Shown here: one piece after another, positions 1-8,476 of the stretch | Position numbering within the stretch: position 1 is the first letter of the stretch | How the letters are laid out: every line of letters begins with the position of its first letter | Notes under the pieces: generated by a model | The model's input: only the letters and a program-made list of their open reading frames with translations | What the model was told of the DNA's origin: nothing | Database searches by the model: none | From: a virus | IMG/VR virus record: IMGVR_UViG_3300036944_000394 | Location: 1-28,157 of that record | Length of the DNA stretch: 28,157 nucleotides | Strand: one strand, 5' to 3' | Translations under genes and position numbers: made by a program

Positions 1-111
1 CCCCAATGCCGCAACGAACGTACTTGCCGTTGCATCAAACTCATCCGGTGTTTCTGTAACCGGGTCAGGGTTTGGTGGTAGTGCCGTGATAATCTCAGAA
101 ATTGTGCTCAT
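1..111 (-). CDS. Tail protein N-terminus (partial, cut by window edge)
   Basis: Only the first 37 codons are present; the gene runs off the left edge. The ATG at 111 shares its A with the TAA of the preceding gene (TAATG overlap), so the two are translationally coupled. The peptide starts MSTISEIITALPPNPDPVTE and continues with DEFDATASTFVAAL. This Pro-rich start followed by an F-D/N-x-x-A-x-x-F-x-A-A-L helix resembles N-termini of siphophage and prophage tail or tail-fibre proteins, as I recall them. The position distal to the tape measure gene agrees. The function of the missing part cannot be judged. Confidence 0.6.
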   Translation of the reverse strand, partial: MSTISEIITALPPNPDPVTETPDEFDATASTFVAALG

Positions 112-1034
112 TAAATAAGTCCTTTGATTTCAACAAACGCATTGCGCCCGGTGTTTGATATTGGAACGGCCCAAGACCCTAAGAAGCCATATATGATCGT
201 CATTGCGTATTCATCGGAGCCTACAAACACAATCGGTGTGGCTCGATATTCTTCCAGCACTCGCGTGGCCTCAGACTCAAATCCGGGAATTACCTTGAAT
301 TCCATATTCAGTCTTTTTGAGTACGCGCCCTGCGTCAGTGATACCACTCCTGTGCTTGACTCGATTGCTTGTGAGTAATCGTTAATGCTTCGATTTGCTT
401 CCCACTGCGTAGCGCCGAGAATCTTTTGCTTGCCGATAACCATGATGCCGCACTTGGCGTCTGAGCCTGTGCTATCAAGGGTGACAGTTAAAGTCTCGCC
501 AATGTATGGTGGAATATCCGAGAAAACCACATCTGCGACACGCACCGGAGACTCAAAAAACCAATCGTACCAGCCCAAGACGCCATGCCTGATAAGGCTC
601 TTGGTTTCGGTGTAGCCGGTAGTGCCTTGCAGGATTGTTGCGCTTGCCGCATTAACATTCAAGAGTGCTACAGAATTGACTCCGGTGGTCGGCGTAAATT
701 CAACTTCAATTGTATCCGCAAATACGGTTTGTGTTTGATATTCAGGGTCGAACATTTTCCAAGCGTTCGTGTAGCCAGTCAGTTCCCAATAAAGCGCCCC
801 GTTTGCGTCTGTGGGGTCATAATTGGTATTGGTACCTACATGAATTGACTTGTAAATCCCGTGGGTTGCAACGTCGGCACCATTTGTGGTGGTGGTCACC
901 ATACAGGTTTGACCAGTAGAAAAATTGGTCGCTGGCAGCCACTCAGTCGCATCGGCTTCTGTCACGTTATTTGACGTAACCAAAGCGTCAACAATAGTAA
1001 TTGGTCGGATTAACTTAAAATCAGATGCAGCCAT
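111..1034 (-). CDS. Putative distal tail/tip structural protein
   Basis: A 307-aa protein directly after the tape measure gene, with a TAATG overlap at 1034. It is rich in Thr, Val and aromatic residues and shows no signal peptide or membrane segment, consistent with a beta-rich virion protein. A central part (about residues 105-215) looks like a jelly-roll or carbohydrate-binding-like fold, but this is an impression from composition, not a motif. Long-tailed phages carry distal tail and tip proteins at this position. I do not recognise the family with certainty, and the role in the tail tip or baseplate is inferred from gene order. Confidence 0.6.
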   Translation of the reverse strand: MAASDFKLIRPITIVDALVTSNNVTEADATEWLPATNFSTGQTCMVTTTTNGADVATHGIYKSIHVGTNTNYDPTDANGALYWELTGYTNAWKMFDPEYQTQTVFADTIEVEFTPTTGVNSVALLNVNAASATILQGTTGYTETKSLIRHGVLGWYDWFFESPVRVADVVFSDIPPYIGETLTVTLDSTGSDAKCGIMVIGKQKILGATQWEANRSINDYSQAIESSTGVVSLTQGAYSKRLNMEFKVIPGFESEATRVLEEYRATPIVFVGSDEYAMTIIYGFLGSWAVPISNTGRNAFVEIKGLI

Positions 1035-4000
1035 TACACGATCACCGTAAAGTTAGAGCCAGCCCACCGATCAAGAATTTCAAACGTGCGCCGATTGTAC
1101 ACTTTCTGTTCCTGCATTTCTCGCTTGAGCTGGCCCATTTCTTCTGCGATGCGCCGGTTGTTGATAGTGTCAGTATTTCGCTCTGCGACGCTGGTTACTT
1201 TTTCGCCCCTGTGCAGCATAGCAGGGCCATCGAATGCGACGTAATCCACGCCGTTGGCGAATGAACCATTCAGCGAAATAGAAGGGTTAACTTGAGGAAG
1301 GTTGTTTGACTGCGGCCCCATAGCCCCGACATAGGAATTGTCTGGCGTGTTATTTATCAAGGAATCTCGGATTGATTGCTGGAATGTTGAGACCACTGGA
1401 GTCCAGAAGTCATAGTCAACCGCAGCAGGTTTTGTCACTGCCTGAATTCGAGCAGCACCGCGAGCAATCACTGCATTGATCTCGGACTCCATCAAGCCGG
1501 TGAAATCTGAAATATGTTCAGCAGTAAGCCCGCGCTCGGCGTATTTCTGGAAAGCCTCGTATGCTTTTTCTACAGAGTCCAGCTCAGACAACCCGCTATT
1601 GTACGCCGCCAGCACTGACTCGCTGGCGCTCTTTCTTGCTTGCTCCATGTTGGTCAGTTCAGCAGAGGAAGTTTTTGCAGTCTCCGAAATCTCAGCGACA
1701 GAATCAGTGAGCAGCTTCATCACCTCCTCGGCGCTCCCGGCAGATTGCACAGCTTTCAGCAGCTCGGCATCGAGGCCGGTAATATGGTCCGCAAACTGCG
1801 TCATGTAGAGGTCAGTCATGGCGGCAATGTCAGCGGCAGTCGTCATCCCGCCAGTGCCGAGGAACGTGCCAGAGGTGCCCGCTGTACCTTCTTGACCTAC
1901 CCCTGCAAGCGTTGCCATGCTCAGGTCTACCACACCACCCAACTTCTTTACCAACTCAGCACCAGCAGCATCGAGCTGGCGGAATACCTCAATTTGTGCC
2001 GTGGCCGCTTCTTGAGATGCCCCGCGTGCAATTCCTGTTGCTTGAAAGCCTGAAGCAAACGGATCCACCGCAAATGTGCTGCCCTGCGCCCCTGCGGTCG
2101 GAGCCGTAAGGAATCCTGAGAATGATCGCTGGTAATTATCCGGGTCTTTAAAGAAATCATTCTTGGCGGCATATGCCAGCGCCAGCGCCGCCGCGATTGC
2201 GATTGTAGCCGGGTTTGTGGCAAGTGCAGCGATTGACGCCATCGAGCCAGCGCCCGCAGCAGCCGCCGCAGTAGGTGGCCCCATAGTGCCCGCAGCGATG
2301 CCTGTGGCTGTGCCAGCAGCACCGGCAACAAACTGCCCAGCGCCAGCAGCAGCGCCAGCCAATGTTACGCCTCCAGCACTGCCAGTCGCAGATGATATTA
2401 AACTGCCTGCGGGGTTTGCAGGAGCTGCGCCAAAGGATGGCATGGTAAACCCACTCATCCCACCGCCAGTGAACAAAGTCATCAGCCCGCTTGCGGCCCA
2501 CTCAGCGACCATCCGCTTGACGGTCTTCTCAAACGCTTTTGCGATGTTGTCGAAAGCATTGCCACCATTTTCCATGATGTCAACGAACGCATCAGAGAGG
2601 TATTCGTGAGTGGCTTCCCATGATTTCTTTGCAGCTTCTGCCGCATCCGCTGCGGCTTTGCCAGTGGTGGCGCTGGACTCTGCGAGGTCGTAATTGATCG
2701 CGGTCAATTCGGCAAGTCGCGCTATTTGCTCCGGAGCCGTTCCCTTGCTGTATTCTTCGGTCACAACATTAAAAATTGCCTGCGCCCGAGCCGTCATGCC
2801 CAGTGCAATGTTTTCGTTTTCCAGTGCTACGATTGAATCCTGTACCGCCTGTTCTGCTTTGGCTTGTTCTTCTGTAGCTTGCTTTTGCTCTTTCAAATAC
2901 TCCTTGATTGAGTCATTCCACTGCTTCAGAGAGTCTTTAGCGTCATCTTGAGATTCTTTCAGGTCATAATTTTGTGCAGCCAGAGTCGCAATTTTTGCTA
3001 TAGCATCGGGCGCAGCACCATTAGCCAGAGCTTTCAAGGTGGCATTAAAGATTGCCTGCGCCCGGTCTGTCATTTGCAGCGCGAGCTGTTCGTTTTTCAG
3101 TGCGTCAATTTGAAGCAGGGTTTTTTCGTTAAAATTTTCTATTGCACCTGTACCAGCATCAGTTGCATTACGCGCCGCGATAGCGTCTCTAGCTCTCTGC
3201 GCTGCCTCTTGCCTGCCATTCTCGATCATGCCGGACAGAGCGCCGCCAGCCTCGACATATTCGCGCAGTGATTGCGTTGCCGCATCAATTTTTGCGACAA
3301 CATCGGCAAATTCTTCGCCCGCTAAATGAATCCCGTTTTGAGCAAGGAAAGTCGCAGTCTCTACCTCTTGTGCGGCCTTGTTGTGATCTATGTACGCATC
3401 AACAAGTTTATAAACGGCATAAGATGCGACTACAGCAATGCCTACCCATCCTCCTGCCAATGCTATTGCAGAGGCCAATATTCCAGTCGTTGCTGTAGCT
3501 GATACCGCTACTGCTTCATATCGAGCGAGCGCCGCAGTATGCGCGTTTACAGCAACAGTCGCGGCTACCTCAGCCGATCTAACAGCCCCAAGGCTTGCTG
3601 CGCTACCAAGTGCCCCTGCAACTCTAGCTTGAGAAGATGCAACTTGCGCCGCAGTAGATGCGACGTTTGCAGCAGTAAGATCAATCTCTGCTCTTAGCTG
3701 TAAAATTGTTGCCGTAGTTTGAGCAGCAGTAGCAGCAGTTTTTTCCACCATTGCTATTTTTGCAGCAACCATTGACCCTAGAAAATTTCCAGCATAAAGC
3801 ACCGCCATTGCTTGCGTGACAGTAAGCACTGCGTCGAGATTTTCAGTAAGCATAATCAATGCCGCGCCAGCCGCCTCGGTTGCGCTGGTAACCGCCTCAG
3901 AGGAACCCACAAACTCCAGCGCGTTGTTCTTAGCAATCTGCGTTGCCTGCCCGAACGTCATCATTGACTTGCCGAAGTCCTCGGCAATCGAATCAGACGC

Positions 4001-4666
4001 CTGTTGCAGCGCGGTAACGACGATCTCCGCAGTAATCCCGCCCTCTGCCGCGAATGCTCGCAGATCGCCTGTGGTCATGTTCAGGCTTTTTGCAATCGCT
4101 TGCATGATACCCGGCGCTTGTTCAGCAACCGAGTTAAATTCATCGCCGCGCAGTGCCCCAGCCGCCAAGCCTTGACTCAACTGTGTGATGGCAGCAGCAG
4201 CCTCGGTTGCTGTAGCGCCTGAAACAGCGAAAGACTTATTGATTGTTTCTGTAATGTCGACAAGCTCAGCCTGCGACAGCCCCATCTCAGACGTTGCACG
4301 GGTCAGCCGTGAATACAGGTTTGCAGTTGACTCAAAAGAAGAGCGCGTTTCGTTGGAAACGCCCATCAAAATCTTTTGAGTATTGGCGAGATCCGCTGTG
4401 CTGGTGGTAACAAGCCGAAGCTGGTTTTCAGCAGACTTCCACGCATCTGACGCTTGAATAATCTCGCGAATTGAAATCGACGCGCCCAACGCCGTAAAAG
4501 CACCGATTGCCATGCGAGCTGCGCCCGCAAGACTTTCGGTGGATTTGGTTAATTTCTGGGAGGATTTGTCAGTGTTTCCGCCAGCTTCTGAAAGCTGGTC
4601 CAGAGACTTAGAAGCCTTATCGACTTCAGTGGAGTTGACTTTAATAATTAGAGTTGCTTCAGTCAC
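1034..4666 (-). CDS. Tail length tape measure protein
   Basis: About 1210 aa, the largest gene in the window, which sets tail length and is ejected with the DNA. The N-terminal ~250 residues have the typical tape-measure domain, with segments such as LRLVTTSTADL, ALRGDEFNSVAEQAPGIMQA and GGITAEIVVTAL. Hydrophobic Ala/Gly-rich stretches follow (around residues 400-430 and 770-850), and the C-terminus has the phage tail motif GPAMLHRGEKV. I place the start at the GTG at 4666, which has GGAGAG seven bases upstream and overlaps the end of the chaperone frame by eight bases. A TTG at 4690 in the same frame is less likely. Two 92-aa tandem repeats lie in the middle. Confidence 0.95.
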   Translation of the reverse strand: MTEATLIIKVNSTEVDKASKSLDQLSEAGGNTDKSSQKLTKSTESLAGAARMAIGAFTALGASISIREIIQASDAWKSAENQLRLVTTSTADLANTQKILMGVSNETRSSFESTANLYSRLTRATSEMGLSQAELVDITETINKSFAVSGATATEAAAAITQLSQGLAAGALRGDEFNSVAEQAPGIMQAIAKSLNMTTGDLRAFAAEGGITAEIVVTALQQASDSIAEDFGKSMMTFGQATQIAKNNALEFVGSSEAVTSATEAAGAALIMLTENLDAVLTVTQAMAVLYAGNFLGSMVAAKIAMVEKTAATAAQTTATILQLRAEIDLTAANVASTAAQVASSQARVAGALGSAASLGAVRSAEVAATVAVNAHTAALARYEAVAVSATATTGILASAIALAGGWVGIAVVASYAVYKLVDAYIDHNKAAQEVETATFLAQNGIHLAGEEFADVVAKIDAATQSLREYVEAGGALSGMIENGRQEAAQRARDAIAARNATDAGTGAIENFNEKTLLQIDALKNEQLALQMTDRAQAIFNATLKALANGAAPDAIAKIATLAAQNYDLKESQDDAKDSLKQWNDSIKEYLKEQKQATEEQAKAEQAVQDSIVALENENIALGMTARAQAIFNVVTEEYSKGTAPEQIARLAELTAINYDLAESSATTGKAAADAAEAAKKSWEATHEYLSDAFVDIMENGGNAFDNIAKAFEKTVKRMVAEWAASGLMTLFTGGGMSGFTMPSFGAAPANPAGSLISSATGSAGGVTLAGAAAGAGQFVAGAAGTATGIAAGTMGPPTAAAAAGAGSMASIAALATNPATIAIAAALALAYAAKNDFFKDPDNYQRSFSGFLTAPTAGAQGSTFAVDPFASGFQATGIARGASQEAATAQIEVFRQLDAAGAELVKKLGGVVDLSMATLAGVGQEGTAGTSGTFLGTGGMTTAADIAAMTDLYMTQFADHITGLDAELLKAVQSAGSAEEVMKLLTDSVAEISETAKTSSAELTNMEQARKSASESVLAAYNSGLSELDSVEKAYEAFQKYAERGLTAEHISDFTGLMESEINAVIARGAARIQAVTKPAAVDYDFWTPVVSTFQQSIRDSLINNTPDNSYVGAMGPQSNNLPQVNPSISLNGSFANGVDYVAFDGPAMLHRGEKVTSVAERNTDTINNRRIAEEMGQLKREMQEQKVYNRRTFEILDRWAGSNFTVIV
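2672..3104 (-). repeat. Tandem 92-codon repeat inside the tape measure gene
   Basis: Two copies lie 276 bp apart (about 2948-3104 and 2672-2828). Both encode a helix of the form AL-x-NE-x-x-AL-x-MT-x-RAQAIFN, then a segment with GxAP-x-x-IA-x-(I/L)A, a few residues and NYDL-x-ES. The DNA keeps a shared stretch, attgcctgcgcc, at equivalent positions. This is an in-frame duplication within the rod-like part of the protein; each unit would lengthen an alpha-helical rod. Confidence 0.75.
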
Positions 4667-4997
4667 TTTTGGCTCTCCACTGGTTTTCAACTATCTGGAT
4701 AATCTTGCGCTCTTTCATGTTGAGCCGGTTACCTGTCAGCCATTGCCAATCTTGCATTGACCGTGAATTGACAGAACCTTGAGCGCCTTGATCTGATCGC
4801 ATTTCAAGCCACCAGCCCCAGAGATATTGCGCGTCGCTTCTAAGGGGCTTTCGGCCTGAAAACATTTCATGCGGTTTGCGGGTTTTTGCTTCAAGGCTTA
4901 TCAGGTGCTGCCGAAGCGTAGCGCCATCACCTTGCGGCTCACTTAATGCTCGCTCTGACTTCACCCACCGAACAAGGTCGGCTGTCAGAGCTTGATA
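4659..4997 (-). CDS. Tail assembly chaperone, frameshift extension (gpT-like)
   Basis: This reading frame is open from inside the end of the upstream chaperone gene down to the TGA at 4659. A GTG at 4964 exists but has no good ribosome binding site. Read from the frameshift site, the first residues are YQALTADLVRWVKSERALSE, which look like genuine coding sequence upstream of that GTG. A -1 shift at 4997-5003 would join 123 residues of the first protein to 112 of this one, giving about 235 aa. This parallels lambda gpG/gpGT, where the fused form recruits tape measure protein to tail tube subunits. The frame ends by overlapping the tape measure start, the usual position. Confidence 0.8.
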   Translation of the reverse strand, partial: YQALTADLVRWVKSERALSEPQGDGATLRQHLISLEAKTRKPHEMFSGRKPLRSDAQYLWGWWLEMRSDQGAQGSVNSRSMQDWQWLTGNRLNMKERKIIQIVENQWRAKSD

Positions 4998-5365
4998 AAA
5001 TTTTCCAGCGAATTGCTTTTCTGCAAGATTTGATCGGCAATCATCTGGTTAGTAAGACACAGCTTTTTTGCATTATCCGGCGTGTATTCTTCTTTGATTC
5101 CACGCCAGCCTACTAACCGGACAGCAGCCAATTCTTTGCCTATCTTTACGGCATCGAACTCGTATTCCTTGCCGGTTGCTTCTGTTGCTATCTTTCGCGC
5201 CCGTTCTGCCGCCATGATGCTGGCGGTCTCAATCGCTACTTTCTCGGATTCAGAGCCAAGCACTTGCAGGAATACTCCAGAGCTTTTGCCGTTGTTGAAT
5301 TTATATTCAAATTCAAAAGGAGTATCGCCAGCAGTCACCGCATTCAGATCATCTAGTGAAATCAT
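4985..5365 (-). CDS. Tail assembly chaperone (gpG-like)
   Basis: 126 aa starting MISLDDLNAVTAGDTPFEFE. The ATG at 5365 is preceded by GAGG nine bases upstream; an in-frame start at 5419 would add 18 residues unlike the rest and has no such site. The protein is small and mainly helical after a short beta region (EFEYKFNNGKSSGVFLQVLG), without membrane segments. Lying between the tail tube and tape measure genes, it is expected to be the short chaperone that keeps the tape measure protein soluble during tail assembly. The last codons contain the frameshift site that makes the longer form. Confidence 0.8.
   Translation of the reverse strand: MISLDDLNAVTAGDTPFEFEYKFNNGKSSGVFLQVLGSESEKVAIETASIMAAERARKIATEATGKEYEFDAVKIGKELAAVRLVGWRGIKEEYTPDNAKKLCLTNQMIADQILQKSNSLENFIKL
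4997..5003 (-). promoter_or_regulatory. -1 programmed frameshift slippery heptamer A AAT TTT
   Basis: In the frame of the upstream chaperone gene the codons are AAT TTT preceded by an A, so the seven bases fit the X XXY YYZ pattern. Slipping back one base re-pairs as AAA TTT and continues into the open downstream frame. The zero frame ends four codons later, at the TGA at 4985-4987. The gene position, between tail tube and tape measure genes, is where long-tailed phages use frameshifting. Confidence 0.75.
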
Positions 5366-5400
5366 TTTTATTGCCTCAATTTGCCGTGTGTGTGCTCTTT

Positions 5401-5434
5401 CCCGCCTTCCCCACGGCAAAGTGAGGTCGGCGGG
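5401..5434 (-). terminator. Hairpin after the tail tube gene
   Basis: CCCGCC (5401-5406) pairs with GGCGGG (5429-5434), with further CC/GG and CAC/GTG pairs inside and a GGCAAA loop on the plus strand. It lies in the gap between the tail tube stop and the chaperone start. No T-run follows in the leftward direction, so it is more likely an attenuator or an RNA-stabilising stem than a full intrinsic terminator. Confidence 0.4.
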
Positions 5435-5448
5435 CAGGGTGCGCGTTT

Positions 5449-6654
5449 TTAAGCTGCGGAATCCTGACAGCTTAGAATAGTTTTCTCGGAGCTTATACCT
5501 GTGCCTCCGACAGCATTGTACTCTCCGACGAAAGTGTAGGAACGAATAATTGCTTTCTCGCCATCATCCGCTGCGTCGCCAGTAATCTTTACCAGCGGGA
5601 TTGTGAACGCAACAAAGTCGCTGGTTCCGGTATTGTCTGCCGTCAAAACAACGCTGATAGAAAGATCAGTTTCGTTGTCATAAAGAGTTTGCAGGGTAAC
5701 CGAGTCAAACTGAGCGGTGAACGTGCCGCTGACCATGATGCGGCCAGTGGTTACATCTTGCCCGAAGTTTGAGCCAATTACTGCCCCGGCATTTTCAGCA
5801 GAGTTTGAGATGCTGAAATTTATGCCGGTAGCAACGGTCTGCTTCGTGCCGTTAATCAGGATCACACCGTTCGTGGCGTTCATGATGCCGGTGGTGGTTG
5901 CCGTTGGAGTTGTCAGCACCTGAGAGCTGCCAAGCGTTCGCGACAAGCCCACTGCATTGATTGAGATCGTTGCATTGCCGGTAGCTGGAAGACTCACATC
6001 AACCTGACCAATTCGGCAATCCTTGAACGTCTCTGATCGAACGAGGTCTGAATAAAATTCCTCGAACGTGTAGTAGTCTTTTGTGTGGCCTGTGCTTGGC
6101 GCAAAAGTCTTTTTGCCAGTTACCGTCAGCGTAGTAGTGGTCGAAGCGCCAGCGGTCACCGCAGCATTATCAAGCGCAATGAAGGTGATGGTCAGAGCCA
6201 CAACAGCGGTTATCAGGAAGTTGCGGGTATTGTTTGCAGCAACGGAACCGCCAGAAGCACGAACAACATCACCAATCTTGAACCCGTCAGTAAGGAATGA
6301 GCCTGTTGCCCGCGCTACGGTCCAAGCGCCAGTTGTGCCACCATACGTCAGAGACAACGCCGTAGAATTTACGCCAGTAGCAAAATCCTTTTCCAGAATC
6401 GAGCCGATCAGAGCCGAATAAGTGGAAGCAGAAAGCTCGCCGTTGATTGCACCAACTGCGCGGTGTAGGCCGATAGATGCTCCTGTAGATTGGTGGTGAG
6501 TCTGAATCTCGTTCGATTCAAACGTGTCTACCGGAGAGGTGAAAATACTGGTTACCCGGCGCAATTCCGAGCCGCCTGAGCCGGTAGACCCGCTACCCAA
6601 AGCGGTCTGTTTTTTGAATGAGCTTACTTTTAAAATCCCACTAGCTATAGCCAT
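5449..6654 (-). CDS. Major tail tube protein
   Basis: 401 aa beginning MAIASGILKVSSFKKQTALG, then SGGSELRRVTSIF and FESNEIQTHHQS. This is the N-terminal pattern of the tail tube proteins of Gram-negative siphophages (Phage_tube_2-like, Pfam). The end is Ser/Thr/Gly-rich beta structure with KAIIRSYTFVGEYNAVGGTG. It polymerises into rings stacked around the tape measure. A Val/Thr-rich insert at about residues 100-190, including FLTDGFKIGDVVRASG, is a known extension in larger members. GAGGAT eight bases before the ATG at 6654 supports the start. A hairpin follows the gene, as after the coat gene. Confidence 0.9.
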   Translation of the reverse strand: MAIASGILKVSSFKKQTALGSGSTGSGGSELRRVTSIFTSPVDTFESNEIQTHHQSTGASIGLHRAVGAINGELSASTYSALIGSILEKDFATGVNSTALSLTYGGTTGAWTVARATGSFLTDGFKIGDVVRASGGSVAANNTRNFLITAVVALTITFIALDNAAVTAGASTTTTLTVTGKKTFAPSTGHTKDYYTFEEFYSDLVRSETFKDCRIGQVDVSLPATGNATISINAVGLSRTLGSSQVLTTPTATTTGIMNATNGVILINGTKQTVATGINFSISNSAENAGAVIGSNFGQDVTTGRIMVSGTFTAQFDSVTLQTLYDNETDLSISVVLTADNTGTSDFVAFTIPLVKITGDAADDGEKAIIRSYTFVGEYNAVGGTGISSEKTILSCQDSAA

Positions 6655-6664
6655 GATTTAATCC

Positions 6665-7069
6665 TCAAAAAAGTTGTGCAAAGAAGCGAATGCGAACAGG
6701 TAGAACGTATCGCCCACCTTGATTCCTACCCGCCATAATTTCCGGCGTTCGATCAATTACAACAGAAATTCCACCGCTTGAAAACGTAGCGCCCCTAATA
6801 AACGTGGACCGCAACAGCTCTGCTCTTGTATAAGCCGCCGAAGGGCCAGATTGTTCCGGGTAATTCAGATCAACCTGCAAGATGCCAAGCTCCCTGTAGC
6901 CGGATCCGTATGAAGTATTGTCAGGCTGTGCAAACATCAGCGTCGCCGTCTGGAAAGCCGTCGAGGTCACTGGTGGTGTTAATTTCACATTCTCCCACGC
7001 TGTAGCAAGAGCCGGTGATACTGCTGCCAGTGCTGTCTCCAAAGCGGCACGAATAGAGACTGTGCTCAT
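6665..7069 (-). CDS. Tail terminator protein (DUF4128-like)
   Basis: 134 aa with an early helix (RAALETALAAVSPALATAWE), then NVKLTPP, LMFAQPDNTSYGSGYRELG and VDLNYP. The end is GGRYVLPVRIRFFAQLF. This matches the DUF4128/gpU-like fold, which caps the growing tail tube and joins it to the head. It sits immediately before the tail tube gene and overlaps the stop of the preceding gene by four bases (7066-7069). The family assignment rests on sequence pattern and position together. Confidence 0.8.
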   Translation of the reverse strand: MSTVSIRAALETALAAVSPALATAWENVKLTPPVTSTAFQTATLMFAQPDNTSYGSGYRELGILQVDLNYPEQSGPSAAYTRAELLRSTFIRGATFSSGGISVVIDRTPEIMAGRNQGGRYVLPVRIRFFAQLF

Positions 7070-7524
7070 CCAGTAATCTCCTTCACGATCTGCGGGAATT
7101 CAAGCTCAGTCAGACCGACCATTCCCTGCGGTGCTTGGCCGGACCATCCCGTTTCAAGTCGTTCTGCGTATGGCGTGTTGTTCACAATCCAGTGCATCCC
7201 GCCAGCTTTTACCGGGAGCGATCTTTTAAGCCGAGAAAGCGCATCGTTCTGTACGCCATCCAGCTCAGATGATGGCTCCGCATTAAATCCGTACTGCCAA
7301 TTGTGGCGAAAGTGCCCGCCTACATAACCAGCGGGAGCATCGCGCACAGAAAGGAAATCGACATACTCGCCGTTTACCTTTGCCAGCCACAATTCAGGGT
7401 CACCGACTGGCGATCTGGTGATTACTCTTTGAGCGATTTCAATAACAACCTTACGCACAATCTCGCTCATTTTCTGAGGAGCTTCTTCCGTACAGAATTT
7501 GCTCAGGTCGGCGGTAAATGTCAT
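7066..7524 (-). CDS. Tail completion/neck protein (HK97 gp10-like)
   Basis: 152 aa. Features typical of HK97 gp10-type neck proteins are a helix ending in RVITRSPVGDP (the conserved TPV/SPVGD-like turn), GGHFRHNWQ (the G-x-LR/FR-x-S/NW element) and WIVNNTPYAERLETGWSGQAP (N-x-x-PYA-x-x-x-E-x-G). These proteins join the head connector to the tail. The ATG at 7524 overlaps the preceding stop as ATGA, and the downstream terminator gene overlaps this stop. The residue pattern makes this call firmer than gene order alone. Confidence 0.85.
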   Translation of the reverse strand: MTFTADLSKFCTEEAPQKMSEIVRKVVIEIAQRVITRSPVGDPELWLAKVNGEYVDFLSVRDAPAGYVGGHFRHNWQYGFNAEPSSELDGVQNDALSRLKRSLPVKAGGMHWIVNNTPYAERLETGWSGQAPQGMVGLTELEFPQIVKEITG

Positions 7525-7886
7525 GATACCCTCAAGTGCAGCTCAAACATAACGGTCGTCGCTGCTGGCTTTAATTCCGTAACTGATAGCACGGAATACT
7601 CAACGCTTTGCACTATGTATCGGTCGGTCACCGCCGCAGTTCCAGCGCCATCAAGCAGCAATTTCTTGTCGCCAATTTGAATCAGCTTTCCAGAAATATA
7701 CTGCTCGCCTTTGTTTTCGTAATCAAGCAGCACTCCGATTCGACTAGTGTCTGCCGTAGTCTGTACGCTCGCGCCCGTCGAGGTGCTATACGCCCCAGCC
7801 GTGTAAGTTCTGCGCGTCACTGTCTGCCCGAATTTTGTCAGCAGCCTTGTTGCTGTAGCTTGAGCCTTGGCGTAGTCAAAACTCAC
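7521..7886 (-). CDS. Putative head closure/head-tail joining protein
   Basis: 121 aa starting at the GTG at 7886, which overlaps the TGA of the preceding gene as GTGA. The longer open frame back to 8090 lies wholly over that gene and is not credible. It has an N-terminal helix (YAKAQATATRLLTKFG) and then beta strands with GVLLDYENKGEQYISGKLIQ and KKLLLDGAG, resembling small head-closure proteins (SPP1 gp16 class). The role is inferred from position between the adaptor and neck genes; sequence evidence alone is modest. Confidence 0.65.
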   Translation of the reverse strand: MSFDYAKAQATATRLLTKFGQTVTRRTYTAGAYSTSTGASVQTTADTSRIGVLLDYENKGEQYISGKLIQIGDKKLLLDGAGTAAVTDRYIVQSVEYSVLSVTELKPAATTVMFELHLRVS

Positions 7887-8404
7887 TTTCGCACAACCCG
7901 CATCTGGATAGACGAGCCGCCATTCGCAAACATTGCCGACAGCATAGCATCGACAGACGCATATCGAATTTCTTGATTGCTGTACTTGTCGTAAGTGACC
8001 GCCAGCGGCCCCACGGACTCGCTGGTGACCATTTGGCTTTGATCTGATAGTAGTGTGGCGGTCGCCGCCTTCAGCGCCAGCTCCGCGCAAGCGTTGGCTA
8101 CCAGCACCGGCACAGCGTCATTCGGGTAGTAGGTAGCAATGTAGTCGACGTCTTCCATTGGCACCCAAGAGCGGGGCCATGAAAGCGACTGCGTGCTCGT
8201 TACTCGATAGCCAGCCCAGCGATTGCGGTACGCTTGTTCCATGTAATCGGTTGCGCGTCTCAGGCATTGCTCCCGAATCGTGTCAGAGGCGAGCGCGGCC
8301 CAAGCAGCATTGCCTCGCGCAGCGTGATAAGTCGTTGCGTCTGCTACGCTGACAAAAGATTCGGCGTTAGTTTTGCCGGTGCCATCTTCGACGATTAAAG
8401 CCAT
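7883..8404 (-). CDS. Head-tail adaptor (DnaT-like domain family)
   Basis: 173 aa beginning MALIVEDGTGKTNAESFVSV, followed by DATTYHAARGNAAWAAL, ATDYMEQAYRNRWAGYR and SWPRSWV. This is the pattern of the phage family annotated in Pfam as putative DnaT-like ssDNA-binding protein (DnaT_2). In structural operons it sits where the gp6/gp15-type adaptor is encoded and probably binds under the portal. I therefore regard the DNA-replication label as misleading here. AGGA nine bases upstream of the ATG at 8404 supports the start. Confidence 0.8.
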   Translation of the reverse strand: MALIVEDGTGKTNAESFVSVADATTYHAARGNAAWAALASDTIREQCLRRATDYMEQAYRNRWAGYRVTSTQSLSWPRSWVPMEDVDYIATYYPNDAVPVLVANACAELALKAATATLLSDQSQMVTSESVGPLAVTYDKYSNQEIRYASVDAMLSAMFANGGSSIQMRVVRK

Positions 8405-8431
8405 TGGAGTGTCCTGCTTGGGTGATCGTGG

Positions 8432-8470
8432 AAGCCCCCTGACCCCGATTGACTCGGAGGCAGGGGGCTT
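8432..8470 (-). terminator. Strong hairpin after the coat protein gene
   Basis: AAGCCCCCTG (8432-8441) pairs perfectly with CAGGGGGCTT (8461-8470), with CCGA/TCGG pairing inside. It fills most of the gap between the coat stop and the adaptor start. No U-run follows in the leftward direction. Placement suggests partial termination or mRNA stabilisation that raises coat output over downstream genes. Confidence 0.55.
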
Positions 8471-8476
8471 GGGCTA

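Noticed and set aside
1025-4760. Many plus-strand open frames opposite the tape measure gene, some over 100 codons
   Set aside because: They are antisense shadows of an Ala-rich gene, with no binding sites and biased Ala/Ser or Cys/Arg composition.
7883-8404. Replication function (DnaT) for the DnaT-like family protein
   Set aside because: It lies between the coat and neck genes in the structural operon, where an adaptor is expected; the family name rests on weak similarity.
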